A stretch of 47,531 nt of DNA from Pseudomonadota bacterium (GCA_015493505.1 WGDA01000051.1:1-47531), one strand, 5' to 3'; positions 1-9,249 are shown, counted from the first letter of the stretch. Notes: generated by a model from the sequence alone, not told the origin. Numbers and translations are program-made.

Positions 1-505
1 ACCTTTGGGGGCAGGACACCTTCAGAGATCTACTGGGGTGAAACCAAACAGAAAAGGGCAGCGTGAGGATGAAAAGAGAAACAAAAACAACCAAAACTTC
101 TACACCTTATTTTCACTCAAAAACTGTCTTGACAATAGGGTCCACCTTAGTGGCAGGCTTATGGATTTAACTCAAAATCACGGCCATTCATAAGGCCAGG
201 TACGCATTAGTCGGATGAACCGAATTTTGTCTGTGCGCGAAGCCCGTGTTTGCCCATACCCTGTTTTTCAAGAAGCGTTATTTACTAAAAAAGTGATGAA
301 TAATTGAGATAAGAAAAGTGTATATTTGTAAAAATATTTCATTATAAAATACAGGTTGGCGATTTCCCCCCCCCTTGACAAATGCCGTAATTATTGTATA
401 TATTGTAAATATAGTGTTTTTAGGTAGGGGTGGGCGTGAAATTTAAGGTACGTATATTTTAACAAAACAGCGTTTACAAACCGCATGATGGGGGAGGGAT
501 TTATC
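1..505. other. Intergenic leader without a convincing gene
   Basis: AT-rich stretch upstream of the secreted-protein gene at 506. Short open frames occur, but none has a good ribosome site or a recognisable product. The supportable content is the sigma70-type promoter at 375-404, preceded by a run of nine C residues at 366-374. The first 300 bases may be the trailing end of a neighbouring unit outside the window. Confidence 0.5.
375..404 (+). promoter_or_regulatory. Sigma70-type promoter for the polysaccharide export block
   Basis: TTGACA at 375-380 and TATATT at 399-404 are separated by 18 bp. The -35 is a perfect consensus and the -10 matches 5 of 6. Transcription would start near 411, leaving a leader of about 95 nt before the ATG at 506. 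No other strong promoter is seen until the end of the block, so it may drive several downstream genes. Confidence 0.6.
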
Positions 506-1153
506 ATGAGGAGTTTTCTGATGCACAAAGGTTTTAAGAGGTATTCCCTGCTGGGAATAATGGCTATGGGATTGTTTTTCCTTATTGTTTCACCGGTTAT
601 GGCGGCAAAGACAGCGCCGGCGGGTCCGACTGTTCCTTCGGCCCTTTCACCGGGAGAGATAGCAGCCCTGACCCCGGCGCAGAAGCTTGCCCGGTCAAAT
701 GCGCTGACCAACGCCGCCTTTTTCATGGCGACGAAAGGGCTGAAGACGGGGGATATCGCCCTGTTGCGTGAGGCGCAGGATCTGATAAACCAGGCATCCG
801 CCCTGGATTGTGATGTGTCGCGCCATTCGGCGGGCGCACATAACGCGAAACTGGCGCAAAAAGCCTTGAATATTTCCGCGCAGATTGTAAAGGCCTACAA
901 CCTGATCCTGGCGGCATTAGAGAACATGGCCTCCAGCAGCACGAGTCCCAAGGTGGTGGCTGCCATCAAGGCCTTTCAGGTGAAAACGACGAATGCCCGG
1001 AAAGACATCCTGACCTGCCAGAAAATCGCCCTGAACGCGGGTGCCAGTATGGGCGCCGTCGAAGCGTATGAGCCTCCGGCCCCCACGCTGAAGGGACCTG
1101 GCATAAGTATGGTGCGCTGGGAAAAGGGGCACGAACCCGCAAGCGCACGTTAA
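506..1153 (+). CDS. Secreted protein of unknown function, polysaccharide locus
   Basis: Function not recognised. From the chosen ATG the protein has 215 residues. It starts with a basic N-terminus, a hydrophobic stretch and an AAK-type cleavage region ending about residue 34, so it should be exported. The mature part is alanine-rich and mostly helical in character, with two cysteines that could pair. An ATG at 485 is also in frame, but GGGGAGGG at 490-497 sits 8 nt before the ATG at 506 and decides for the latter. It is the first gene after the promoter at 375-404 and precedes the outer-membrane barrel gene. A periplasmic role in polysaccharide export is possible from position only. Confidence 0.7.
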   Translation: MRSFLMHKGFKRYSLLGIMAMGLFFLIVSPVMAAKTAPAGPTVPSALSPGEIAALTPAQKLARSNALTNAAFFMATKGLKTGDIALLREAQDLINQASALDCDVSRHSAGAHNAKLAQKALNISAQIVKAYNLILAALENMASSSTSPKVVAAIKAFQVKTTNARKDILTCQKIALNAGASMGAVEAYEPPAPTLKGPGISMVRWEKGHEPASAR

Positions 1154-1230
1154 GGGCGGTTGCAACGCACCTATCCCACGATCGCACGTGATGTAACAGC
1201 GTTGAAAATTTAAAGAAAGAGGATAGCAAG

Positions 1231-2490
1231 ATTAAAATAAAAAGAAGTTTTTCCCTGTTGATGGCGGCCTCCTTGTTTCTTGTGCTTCTTCTCAGCCAGA
1301 CATGCTTGGGCGGGGAGGGGAAGATGGTTTTTAAACCCCATTTTGACGCGGGCTGGAAGGCCAACACAAACTTCTGGCGTGCGGAGCATCACGAGCAGGA
1401 TGTCTTTACCTATATGGTGATGCCGGGGTTTGCCTTCGGGTATAAAACGGCTAAAAGCGAAATTCAACTGGACTATACCCTGGAGAGCTATACCTATGAC
1501 GACCAGGGCACACGGGCGCCTGGCGTGCGCAAGGCCTCCGACGATAATTACATCGGCCATACGCTGAACATGCTTGCCTATACCCGCCAGATGAAGCGGA
1601 GGCTGCTGACAGGTGTTCGGGAAGATTTTTACCTAACCCGGGATCCGGCGGAGTCGGATGTGCTTAACAACGCCGTCCTGAGGGAAAAGTATTATATCAA
1701 CCGGGTAGAACCCTTTGCCATGTATGAATTGACGGATAGGTGGACCGTCGGGCTGCGTTACAGGAATACCTATACCAATTATACCAGTTCCGGATGGGAG
1801 GATTCGATTGACAACCGGGGGATCGGGGATTTGATTTATAACCTTTCCGATACGGCATCCCTGAACCTGAACTATCAGATCTGGCGCAGGGACTACAACA
1901 TGGATACCTCGGACTACCTGTCCAACCAGGTCTTATTGACCTATCGAAAGCTTTACCGCCGCGCAACCTTTGAAGCAGGGGTGGGGTATCAGCACCGGTC
2001 TTTCAGCAAGGATTACCTGGACAGTATCGACGTGGTCCCATGGCACATCAGTGTGGAATACGCCACGAACCCGACACCCATCAGCCCGGTGCTGCCGGAG
2101 GAGCGGAAAAGGACCTACGCGAGTCTGACGTTCGCCAGAAATTTCAATGACCAGGCACCTGGGGAAGGCTATTTCAAGGGAACAAGGATCACGTTACGTA
2201 CCGGCCATGTTTTCCGGAAGAGAATCCCTGTCGATCTTGAAGGCTATTACCAAAAGAGTAAATATGAGTTTGAAAGCGGCATTACCAATTCGGGAGGCCT
2301 GGCCAGACGGGATGATGATACCTATAAGGTAAGCTTCGACATCGGGTATAAATTTAAGCGGTGGTTTACCCTTTCCATCGAACCCGGGTATGAGAAGCGG
2401 GATTCAAACATCAGGGGGTTCAGTTACGAGGATAAAAGCATCATGGCCATGTTCAAGTTTTTTTATGATAAGGGAAAGGGTACCGAGTAG
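1231..2490 (+). CDS. Outer-membrane beta-barrel protein of the polysaccharide locus
   Basis: The protein shows an alternating pattern of aromatic and polar residues in many short strands (for example around GLRYRNTYTNYTSS and ASLNLNYQIWRRDY) and ends in strand-like segments. This is typical of the barrel proteins that accompany Wza/GumC-type export systems (BBP2/EpsL-like). It probably sits in the outer membrane and assists polymer passage. Start choice is unusual. The only ATG or TTG starts (1261, 1258) lack a ribosome site and a charged N-terminus. An ATT at 1231 lies 8 nt after AGAGGA (1217-1222) and adds the residues KIKRS, completing a textbook signal peptide. From ATT the product is 419 residues. 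The family call is from pattern, not alignment. Confidence 0.7.
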   Translation: MKIKRSFSLLMAASLFLVLLLSQTCLGGEGKMVFKPHFDAGWKANTNFWRAEHHEQDVFTYMVMPGFAFGYKTAKSEIQLDYTLESYTYDDQGTRAPGVRKASDDNYIGHTLNMLAYTRQMKRRLLTGVREDFYLTRDPAESDVLNNAVLREKYYINRVEPFAMYELTDRWTVGLRYRNTYTNYTSSGWEDSIDNRGIGDLIYNLSDTASLNLNYQIWRRDYNMDTSDYLSNQVLLTYRKLYRRATFEAGVGYQHRSFSKDYLDSIDVVPWHISVEYATNPTPISPVLPEERKRTYASLTFARNFNDQAPGEGYFKGTRITLRTGHVFRKRIPVDLEGYYQKSKYEFESGITNSGGLARRDDDTYKVSFDIGYKFKRWFTLSIEPGYEKRDSNIRGFSYEDKSIMAMFKFFYDKGKGTE

Positions 2491-2556
2491 CTGGCCATGA
2501 CGGTAAAATTTGAAACCTGCCTGTTCGCATTCTGAAATAAAATCAGGCCAATCGAG

Positions 2557-3468
2557 ATGACAGCCAAAAGGATTTATATTCTTATCTTCATTTCCTTTAT
2601 TGCTGTTCTGGGCCAGGTGTTGCCGCCGATGCCCGCGTGCCGCGCAGCGCAGGATAAAAAGGCCTATATCATCGGGCCGCGGGATGTCCTGAGCATCACG
2701 ATTTTCGCGGGGGGGGAAAAGCAGCAAGAGGTGGAGGTCACGGTAACAGCCAGCGGCACGATTAATGTGCCGTTTCTTGGCCCCACGAAGGCGGCGGGGT
2801 TGTCCGTGTCGCAGCTTGAGCAGCACATTGTGAAGCCCCTCGCGGAAAATTACTTCGTATCTCCGGAGGTGAATATCATCGTGGTGGGGTATCACAGCCT
2901 CCGTTATTTTATTTCCGGGGCCGTCAAAAACCCCGGACTGTATGAGATGGAAAGACCGGCGACACTCATGGAGTTGATCGCCAGGGCCGGGGGCCTGCTT
3001 CCGGAACGGGGAAATGTCGCCTATGTCCTGCGGGGATCTACCTCTGAAGTAGAGGGCGGAAAGGCCGTTAAAGATATTCTAACCCACAAAAAACCCATCA
3101 AGGTGAACCTGGAAGACCTGCTCGACAAAGGGGACATGACCTATAACCTCCCTCTTAAAACGGGGGACGTGGTTTATATTCCCCTGCGTAAGGTTCTGGA
3201 TGTGGCTTCAACCAAGATCTATGTCGGGGGAAAGGTGAAAAGGCCGGGGCTTTACGATTACCAGCCCGGACTTACCGCCTTGAGCGCCTGCATCATGGCG
3301 GGGGGGTTTGATAAGTTTGCGGCGCCCAATCGCACAAAGATCATCCGCAAAGAAAAAGGCAAGCAAAAGGTCATCGAGATTAATCTCAAGGAAGTCATGG
3401 AAGGAAAAACTCCCGACGTGGAGCTGAAACCCGGTGATCGGGTTCAGGTTCCGGAATCGTGGCTGTGA
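2557..3468 (+). CDS. Wza-type polysaccharide export protein (SLBB)
   Basis: Periplasmic or outer-membrane component that channels polysaccharide through the outer membrane. The 303-residue product has an N-terminal signal sequence (hydrophobic residues 6-22), then a Poly_export domain beginning YIIGPRDVLSITIF near residue 37. Two SLBB-like modules follow: one starting with FISGAVKNPGLYEM near 119, the second with IYVGGKVKRPGLYDY near 221. The length fits short Wza/KpsD relatives. A cysteine at residue 28 follows MPA, but the lipobox is poor and an ordinary Ala-x-Ala cleavage just after it is equally likely. It precedes the GumC-like gene by 97 bp, the usual order in Wzx/Wzy-type export loci. 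Confidence 0.9.
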   Translation: MTAKRIYILIFISFIAVLGQVLPPMPACRAAQDKKAYIIGPRDVLSITIFAGGEKQQEVEVTVTASGTINVPFLGPTKAAGLSVSQLEQHIVKPLAENYFVSPEVNIIVVGYHSLRYFISGAVKNPGLYEMERPATLMELIARAGGLLPERGNVAYVLRGSTSEVEGGKAVKDILTHKKPIKVNLEDLLDKGDMTYNLPLKTGDVVYIPLRKVLDVASTKIYVGGKVKRPGLYDYQPGLTALSACIMAGGFDKFAAPNRTKIIRKEKGKQKVIEINLKEVMEGKTPDVELKPGDRVQVPESWL

Positions 3469-3565
3469 CGACAGGGAGGGTGCCCCTTTCCATCAATCTT
3501 TTGAAGCATGGGTTGGTTTCGCCTATTGAAAGGCCGGGGCTGGTTAAAGGCATTAAACAAGGAGA

Positions 3566-5068
3566 ATGGTTCGTTCAATGATTGAAAACCAGGAACAGGA
3601 AAAGACACCTCATCTCGTGGATTATTACTACGTGCTGAGCAAGCACAGGTGGCTGATTATAGGCACGCTGATTCTCATGGTGACGCTGACCATGCTGTTT
3701 ACCTTCATGATGAAGCCGGTCTATCGTTCAACCGCCTCTCTCGTGATTGACAAGGAACGGACGAAGTCTCCCCTGACCGGCGAGAGAACGGATTATGAGG
3801 ATTTTCGTTCACAATCTCTTACCTTTAATACCCATTTTAAATTGATTACTTCCCGTCCGGTCCTGGAAGAGATTGTCAGGCAACTCAAGCTGGACCGCGA
3901 GGATGAAAACCTTCAGGCAGGCCTTTTAAGCAGGATGATAACCCAGGTGAAGGATAACATCCGGCTCCTCCTGCATAAGGAAAAGCGGGAGCTGACACCG
4001 GAAGAGCGTTTCCGCCGCGTAGTGAATGTCCTGCGGAAAAAGCTGGATATCGAGCATGTCAGGGATACGCGGCTTCTCAAGATATCCGTGGAGGACAATG
4101 ACCCGAAGCGGGCGATGGCCATTGCCAATGCCCTGGCGAAGGACTACATCCGGTTTAATATTTCAAACCACCTGAAAACCTCCCAAAACACCCTGAGCTG
4201 GATGAACAGTCAGCTTTATGAGATGAAGAAGAAACTGGAAGACGCGGAAGAGGCCTTCATGGCCTTCAAGCAGCGGGAGAACCTCTATTCCATCGAGGGA
4301 AAGCAGAAACTCATCGCCGAAAAGATTTCCGAGTTCAACGATTCCCTGCTCAAGGCGCGGAACAAGCGGCTGGAGGTGGACGCGAAGCTTCAGCAGCTCA
4401 GGCGCATTCTGAATTCGAAGAAGGGAACCTATGACGTTCGCTTTCTGGTCGATAATCCCCTGATTAATACGTTGAATACCCAGCTTCTGGAGGCGGAGGT
4501 TCGGCTTTCCAGCCTGAGCAAGGTTTATAGGGCAAAACACCCTAAGATTATCCAGGTGAAGACGAAGATAAACAAAATTCGTAAAAAACTTGGCCAGGAA
4601 ATCAATAAGGAAGTAAAAAGCCTGAACGCGGAAAGGGCGGTTCTGCTGACAAGGGAAAAGGCCATGGGAAAAACCATCGCCGATTTTAACCAGGAAGCGC
4701 TGCGAATCAGTCGAAAGGCGCTCAAATATTCCATCCTTCAGCGGAATGTCCGGACCTACCAGAAATTATACGATACCCTTTTGTCTAAGATAAAAGAGTC
4801 CAACGTAGTGAAAGAGGCGGATGTTTCCAATATAAGAATCGTGTCCACCGCGAAGATGCCGCTGAAGCCGGTGAAACCTAAAAAGGGTTTGAACCTTCTG
4901 CTGAGCATCATTTTCGGGCTCATGACAGGGGTAGGGCTGGCCTTTCTCCTGGAGTATGTGGATCGCTCCCTGCGCACCGAGGAGGATATCCAGCGGTTTA
5001 TCGACCTGCCGGTTCTTACCATCGTGCCCGAGGCAGACAGGACGAAGGTAAAGGCGCGAGGGGTTTGA
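3566..5068 (+). CDS. GumC/Wzz-type polysaccharide chain-length determinant
   Basis: Inner-membrane polysaccharide co-polymerase that controls chain length and acts with the BY-kinase encoded next. The 500-residue product has a first membrane segment at about 29-49, a large periplasmic part with long coiled-coil helices (about 200-260 and 330-400), and a second membrane segment at about 442-465. The latter is preceded by the Pro/Lys-rich PLKPVKPKKG motif typical of Wzz proteins. The cytoplasmic tail of about 35 residues contains no ATPase, so the kinase is a separate polypeptide. AAGGAG at 3559-3564 is only 1 nt from the ATG at 3566 and 13 nt from the in-frame ATG at 3578, so the exact start is open. 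Confidence 0.92.
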   Translation: MVRSMIENQEQEKTPHLVDYYYVLSKHRWLIIGTLILMVTLTMLFTFMMKPVYRSTASLVIDKERTKSPLTGERTDYEDFRSQSLTFNTHFKLITSRPVLEEIVRQLKLDREDENLQAGLLSRMITQVKDNIRLLLHKEKRELTPEERFRRVVNVLRKKLDIEHVRDTRLLKISVEDNDPKRAMAIANALAKDYIRFNISNHLKTSQNTLSWMNSQLYEMKKKLEDAEEAFMAFKQRENLYSIEGKQKLIAEKISEFNDSLLKARNKRLEVDAKLQQLRRILNSKKGTYDVRFLVDNPLINTLNTQLLEAEVRLSSLSKVYRAKHPKIIQVKTKINKIRKKLGQEINKEVKSLNAERAVLLTREKAMGKTIADFNQEALRISRKALKYSILQRNVRTYQKLYDTLLSKIKESNVVKEADVSNIRIVSTAKMPLKPVKPKKGLNLLLSIIFGLMTGVGLAFLLEYVDRSLRTEEDIQRFIDLPVLTIVPEADRTKVKARGV

Positions 5069-5088
5069 CAAAGGACAGGAAACAGTTT

Positions 5089-6327
5089 ATGAAATCGAAG
5101 AAGAAATCAGGCGACCATAACACCAGCCCCCTGACACAGACGTTCCTTGAAAATTATACGTCAAAATCCCGTTTCGCGGAGGCGTTTCGCACGCTTCTGA
5201 CCAACGTCCAGTTTTCCTTCCTTGAACGGGAGTTTAAAACCATTCTTGTCACCAGCACCGGCCCCGGTGAGGGGAAAACAACCACCGTGGTAAACCTGGC
5301 TTATACCATGGCAAAGGCAGGGGATTCGGTCCTGATGGTGGATGCCGACCTGCGCAAGCCCACGTTAAGCAAATTGGCGGCCGGAAATCACTCCATGGGA
5401 CTGAGCGGCCTTGTCTCCCGGCTTTTCTCAACGAACGTGGGAAAAGGAAGCCTGGAGAAACTGGGGGTCAGCGACCTGATCCGGCTTCTGACACTGCAGA
5501 AGAAAAGCGGGCTTCTCCACCTTGAAGACGGCAGGGACGTGGTAGAGGTCCGGTTTGGAAAGGGGCGTATTACCGGTGTGGCATGGCTGACCCGGCCGAA
5601 CGAAAAAAAGCTGGCCTCGGTGCTTGTCAGGGGGGGCCTGATTACAAAGGAGCAGGCCGCGCAGGCCATCAAACGCCAGAAAGACACGGGCCAGATGTTG
5701 GGATTTATCCTCATTAATATGGGGCTGATACCGGAAGACAAGCTGAAAGGCCCCCTGACGATTCATATGATCGAGGGACTGCGAACGGCCCTGCAGATGA
5801 AGAAGGGGCAGTTTCGCTTCGAGGAGCTCCAGGAGTCGGAAAACGAGGCGGATTCCTTTGACCCGGTGGATTTTGATCAGGTGTATCACAGGGCGCTCAT
5901 CGGGAAGGAACGAATCCCCTTTTTGCGCGGGGTGATAGATGAGGCGATTGTCCGAACGAAGACGGAAAACCTCTTTCTCCTGCCCTCCGGGCGCCTGACG
6001 CCGAATCCCCTGGAAATGATGGGCTCCAACAGGCTGGCCTTTTTAATTGCCCAGCTCAAGAAAACCTTCGATTGCCTGATTATCGACACGCCGCCGGTGT
6101 TGCCCGCGAGTGATGCCCTTGTTTTGACCCCGTCAATGGATGGGGTCGTCCTGGTGGTGCGGGCGGGCCTGGTGAATCGGGAGCTTGTTCAGAACGCGGT
6201 CAACCAGCTCAAGACGGCCAAGGCCAATCTGCTGGGGGTTGTTCTTAACCGGGTGGACTTCAAAAAAGAGGGATATTACAAATACTACCATAAGTATTAT
6301 TCCGGGTATTACGGGGAAGGCGCATAG
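5089..6327 (+). CDS. BY-kinase (CpsD/CapB type) with inserted DUF4388/PATAN domain
   Basis: Bacterial tyrosine kinase of the Wzc/CpsD family, expected to phosphorylate its own tail and tune polymerisation through the GumC-like partner. Visible parts: Walker A GPGEGKTT at residues 58-65, Walker A' LMVDADLRKP at 82-91, Walker B CLIIDTPPV at 329-337, and a C-terminal cluster of eight tyrosines at 396-408. Between Walker A' and Walker B lies about 130 extra residues (roughly 121-250). They resemble DUF4388/PATAN: DLIRLLTLQKKSGLLHL, then a GxIT turn, then a GLITKEQ...GFILINMGLI helical segment, then GQFRFEEL. The start was set at ATG 5089 because ACAGGA lies 8 nt upstream. A TTG at 5065 overlapping the previous stop is possible. 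Confidence 0.9.
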   Translation: MKSKKKSGDHNTSPLTQTFLENYTSKSRFAEAFRTLLTNVQFSFLEREFKTILVTSTGPGEGKTTTVVNLAYTMAKAGDSVLMVDADLRKPTLSKLAAGNHSMGLSGLVSRLFSTNVGKGSLEKLGVSDLIRLLTLQKKSGLLHLEDGRDVVEVRFGKGRITGVAWLTRPNEKKLASVLVRGGLITKEQAAQAIKRQKDTGQMLGFILINMGLIPEDKLKGPLTIHMIEGLRTALQMKKGQFRFEELQESENEADSFDPVDFDQVYHRALIGKERIPFLRGVIDEAIVRTKTENLFLLPSGRLTPNPLEMMGSNRLAFLIAQLKKTFDCLIIDTPPVLPASDALVLTPSMDGVVLVVRAGLVNRELVQNAVNQLKTAKANLLGVVLNRVDFKKEGYYKYYHKYYSGYYGEGA

Positions 6328-6348
6328 TTTTTCATCCTCTCCCGTCTT

Positions 6349-7968
6349 ATGGCGCGCGACTTCATGACCAGTAAACAACAGCATGCTACCGGAGTTTGCA
6401 GATCGGCACCGGGGGTCAGGAGCCGCGTTCTTTGTCTGCTTTTCCTGGCAGTCCTTTTTGCCCTGGCCCTGCATCCCCTCGGGTATCGCCTGGCGGGGCA
6501 GGCGCGTTTCCACAGGGCGAAAGGCCTGCTGAGAGCCGGATACGCGGGGCTGGCGCTGGTTGAACTTCAAAAAGCAGCAGCAGACCAGCCGAACGATGAC
6601 GAGATACGCAAGGCCCTGGGGAAGACCTTTTCCAAATTGGGGGAGCTGGCCCTGAAGCGCAGCGACAGAGAGGCCTTCAAATTCTTTCAGAAATCGCGGG
6701 AGGCGTATCTTTCTGCCGAGGCGCTGAACCCTCTTGACCCTTACACCGCCTATGGCATTGCCAGGGCGGAGATGTGGCTGAAAAAGCTTTACCCCACCCT
6801 CCATCCCGGGAGGGAAAAGGCTCTCTATCACCCCGCCTCCTATTTTAAAAAGGCGATTCGCCTGCGCCCCAACAATGTGTTTTATCGGTATGCCTATGCC
6901 TACTATCTTTACCGCCAGGGGCGCAATGAAGAATTGATTTCCATCGTCCGTCAGATGGCCCGAAACAACCCCCTCACCTATGACTACCTCAAAAAGGAAG
7001 CGTTCTGGTCTCCGGAGGTTGAAAAAGCCTGCCGGGAGGGCATTGAAGAGGCACTGCGCGAAAATAACCGGCCCAGGGATGCCTGGATGGCCTTGTCGTC
7101 CATGGACGCAGGGAAGGGGAAGTGGTCCGCGGCCATCGGCGAATATGAAAAGGCGCTGCGGGTCGAGACCGGCAGAAACAGGGCGGAAGATTTTGTTCAC
7201 CTGGGGAGCCTTTGCCTGAAAAACGGGCATCTGAGGAAGGCGCGCGCAGCCTTTTTCAAGGCGCTTGACCTGAGCCGGGAGAGGGGCAGACTCATGGAGT
7301 GGATATATTATCTTTACAGGCAGCAGGGGCTTTCGGACGCGTTTGAGCAGGTGTATCACGACGCGGATCATGCCTTTGTCCTTCCCTCCGGGACGAAGAT
7401 CCTCCTGGCCCGAACCCTGATGGACCTGAAGGAAGACATGCACGCGCAGCGGATTCTTCAGGATTATGTCAAAAAAAAGCCTGAGGCGGAGGCCTACTAC
7501 TGGCTGGCCCGCGCCTATCGGGAGACGGACGACTGGGACAATATGGAGTTGGCCGTTCAAAAGGCGACTGTCCTGGCGCCGAAAAACGGACGGTACCACC
7601 TCCTTTTTTCACAGGTGCTTGCCCACAATGGGAAGCTGAAAGATGCCGAGGCGGAGGCAGACCTCGCCATCAGGTATCAGCAGCGGCCTTCTCCCTGGCC
7701 CTTCAACCAGCGGGCGTGGATACGGTGGGCCAGGAAAGATGTGAAGGGCGCATTGCGGGACTGGATGCTGGCGATAAGCCTTAAAAAGAATCATCCTGGA
7801 TTTTATGCCCATGCCGGGGATGCGCTGGTAAGGCTGGGGCATGATCGAGAGGCGCTGACGTATTACGAAAAGGCCATTGAGCTTGCCCCGGACAACGAAA
7901 ACTACTGGAAACGATACCGGAAAATGAAAAAACAGGTGGGTCAATTGCCGAACATGGAACCGAAATAA
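6349..7968 (+). CDS. TPR-repeat protein with N-terminal membrane anchor
   Basis: The 539-residue product has one hydrophobic segment at about 27-43 that would anchor it in the inner membrane or act as a signal. It is followed by tandem tetratricopeptide-like helices to the end. The clearest repeats are the last ones, with the A-x-x-x-G-x-x-x-x-A-L-x-x-Y-E-K-A-I-E-L-A-P pattern near residues 485-520. TPR proteins of this kind accompany polysaccharide polymerase loci as assembly scaffolds. That role here is inferred from position between the kinase and polymerase genes. No ribosome site is evident before the ATG at 6349, and the ATG at 6364 is an alternative. It ends 9 bp before the next gene. 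Confidence 0.8.
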   Translation: MARDFMTSKQQHATGVCRSAPGVRSRVLCLLFLAVLFALALHPLGYRLAGQARFHRAKGLLRAGYAGLALVELQKAAADQPNDDEIRKALGKTFSKLGELALKRSDREAFKFFQKSREAYLSAEALNPLDPYTAYGIARAEMWLKKLYPTLHPGREKALYHPASYFKKAIRLRPNNVFYRYAYAYYLYRQGRNEELISIVRQMARNNPLTYDYLKKEAFWSPEVEKACREGIEEALRENNRPRDAWMALSSMDAGKGKWSAAIGEYEKALRVETGRNRAEDFVHLGSLCLKNGHLRKARAAFFKALDLSRERGRLMEWIYYLYRQQGLSDAFEQVYHDADHAFVLPSGTKILLARTLMDLKEDMHAQRILQDYVKKKPEAEAYYWLARAYRETDDWDNMELAVQKATVLAPKNGRYHLLFSQVLAHNGKLKDAEAEADLAIRYQQRPSPWPFNQRAWIRWARKDVKGALRDWMLAISLKKNHPGFYAHAGDALVRLGHDREALTYYEKAIELAPDNENYWKRYRKMKKQVGQLPNMEPK

Positions 7969-7977
7969 GGCAGGGGA

Positions 7978-9249
7978 ATGGGGTTACCCGACAAGCAAGG
8001 GCCGGCATTTGTTGACACGCGGTTTACCGCGGCTGCCCGGTTTTTGATTTATGGCCTGCTGATTTTTACGCCACTTGCCCGAGGGTCCGTGCAGGGATGG
8101 GCCATCGCAACGATTGAGGTTGCTACGCTGATATCTCTGACCCTTTTTCTTTTGGGAAAGTGTCTCGCCGGGGGCTTTGAATGGATTCCCACACCCCTGG
8201 ATAAGCCGTTTGTGGTCCTCGTTATCCTGACCGGCCTTTCCGTTGTTTTTTCGCTTGAAAGGCGGACAAGCATCTGGTCCGCCATTTTCCTGTTGACCTG
8301 CCTGATTATTTTCTATCTCGTGATTCAAACAGTCCGGACGCGGGCGCATGTGCGGCACCTGATTTATCTGCTGATCGGCATGGCCGTCTTCCTCTCGATT
8401 TTCGGCCTGTTCAAGAAATTTGGGGCCAATCCTTTCCCGTGGTGGGACTACGGGGACCTCGGCTATGGCTCTCGGCTCGCGTCAACCTATGGCTGCCCCA
8501 ACCACCTGGCGGGTTATATCGAGATGACGCTGCCCCTGCTCCTGGGGCTTTTCCTGCTTGATTTCCGGCCCGCCATCGCCTTTATCCTCGGCTACCTGAC
8601 CCTGCTGCTGCTTGTGGCCCTGATGCTTTCGCTCTCCCGTGGGGGCTGGATAAGCGCGGCCCTGGGACTGGCTTTCATGGTCGGGATGCTTTTGAAAAGC
8701 CGTCACTTTATCCGTAAAAGGATGCTGATCGCTATTGTGGCCGGTGTGGTAATCCTTGCCGTTATTGCCCTGGTCAGCACGCCGGTGGTGGAGCGGCTGC
8801 AAACCGCGATGGAGCGGGGGCGGGACCCCAGCTTTCACTCCCGGGTTGTGGTATGGGGCGGCGTGATAAAGATGATTGCCGACCACCCGCTGACGGGCAT
8901 TGGCCCCGGGGCCTTCAAGACGGTTTTCATGCAGTACCAGCCCCCCGGGATGATGGCGCATTTTTTCATGGCCCATAACGATTATTTCCACTTTGTTTCC
9001 GAAACCGGACTGCTGCTTGTTCCCGTGATACTCTGGATGATGGTGGTCTTTTATCGGAGGGGGCTTGAAAAGCTGAAGCATCCGAGCCGCCTGGTTCGCG
9101 CCACCACGCTGGGGGCGTTGAGCGGGGTGACGGCGCTTTTGGTTCACAGCATCTACGATTTTAACCTGCATATTCCCGCCAACGCAATTTTGTTTGTCGT
9201 CTTAGCTGCCATTGTTGCCGCGCCACTTCCTGTTCATGACATAATGTGA
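7978..9249 (+). CDS. O-antigen ligase/polymerase-like membrane protein (Wzy_C)
   Basis: The 423-residue integral membrane protein has about ten hydrophobic segments and one long periplasmic loop. The loop region contains the family hallmarks: SRLASTYGCPNHLAGYIEM near 172-190, SLSRGGW near 220, and the Wzy_C-type stretch HSRVVVWGGVIKMIADHPLTG followed by HNDYFHFVSETG. Such proteins polymerise or ligate polysaccharide repeat units on undecaprenyl phosphate. With the chain-length protein and kinase nearby, the polymerase role is the likelier one. AGGCAGGGGA precedes the ATG at 7978. It is the last gene of the block. Confidence 0.88.
   Translation: MGLPDKQGPAFVDTRFTAAARFLIYGLLIFTPLARGSVQGWAIATIEVATLISLTLFLLGKCLAGGFEWIPTPLDKPFVVLVILTGLSVVFSLERRTSIWSAIFLLTCLIIFYLVIQTVRTRAHVRHLIYLLIGMAVFLSIFGLFKKFGANPFPWWDYGDLGYGSRLASTYGCPNHLAGYIEMTLPLLLGLFLLDFRPAIAFILGYLTLLLLVALMLSLSRGGWISAALGLAFMVGMLLKSRHFIRKRMLIAIVAGVVILAVIALVSTPVVERLQTAMERGRDPSFHSRVVVWGGVIKMIADHPLTGIGPGAFKTVFMQYQPPGMMAHFFMAHNDYFHFVSETGLLLVPVILWMMVVFYRRGLEKLKHPSRLVRATTLGALSGVTALLVHSIYDFNLHIPANAILFVVLAAIVAAPLPVHDIM

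Noticed and set aside
69-170. Short open frame of 33 codons near the window start (MKRETKTTK...VAGLWI)
   Set aside because: Weak ribosome site, no conserved pattern, and a low-complexity N-terminus. Could be a small peptide, but nothing in the sequence supports it beyond being open.
366-374. Run of C before the first promoter as a phase-variation tract
   Set aside because: Nine C residues just upstream of the -35 could vary in length, but one sequence cannot show it and the tract is not between the -35 and -10 or in a coding region.
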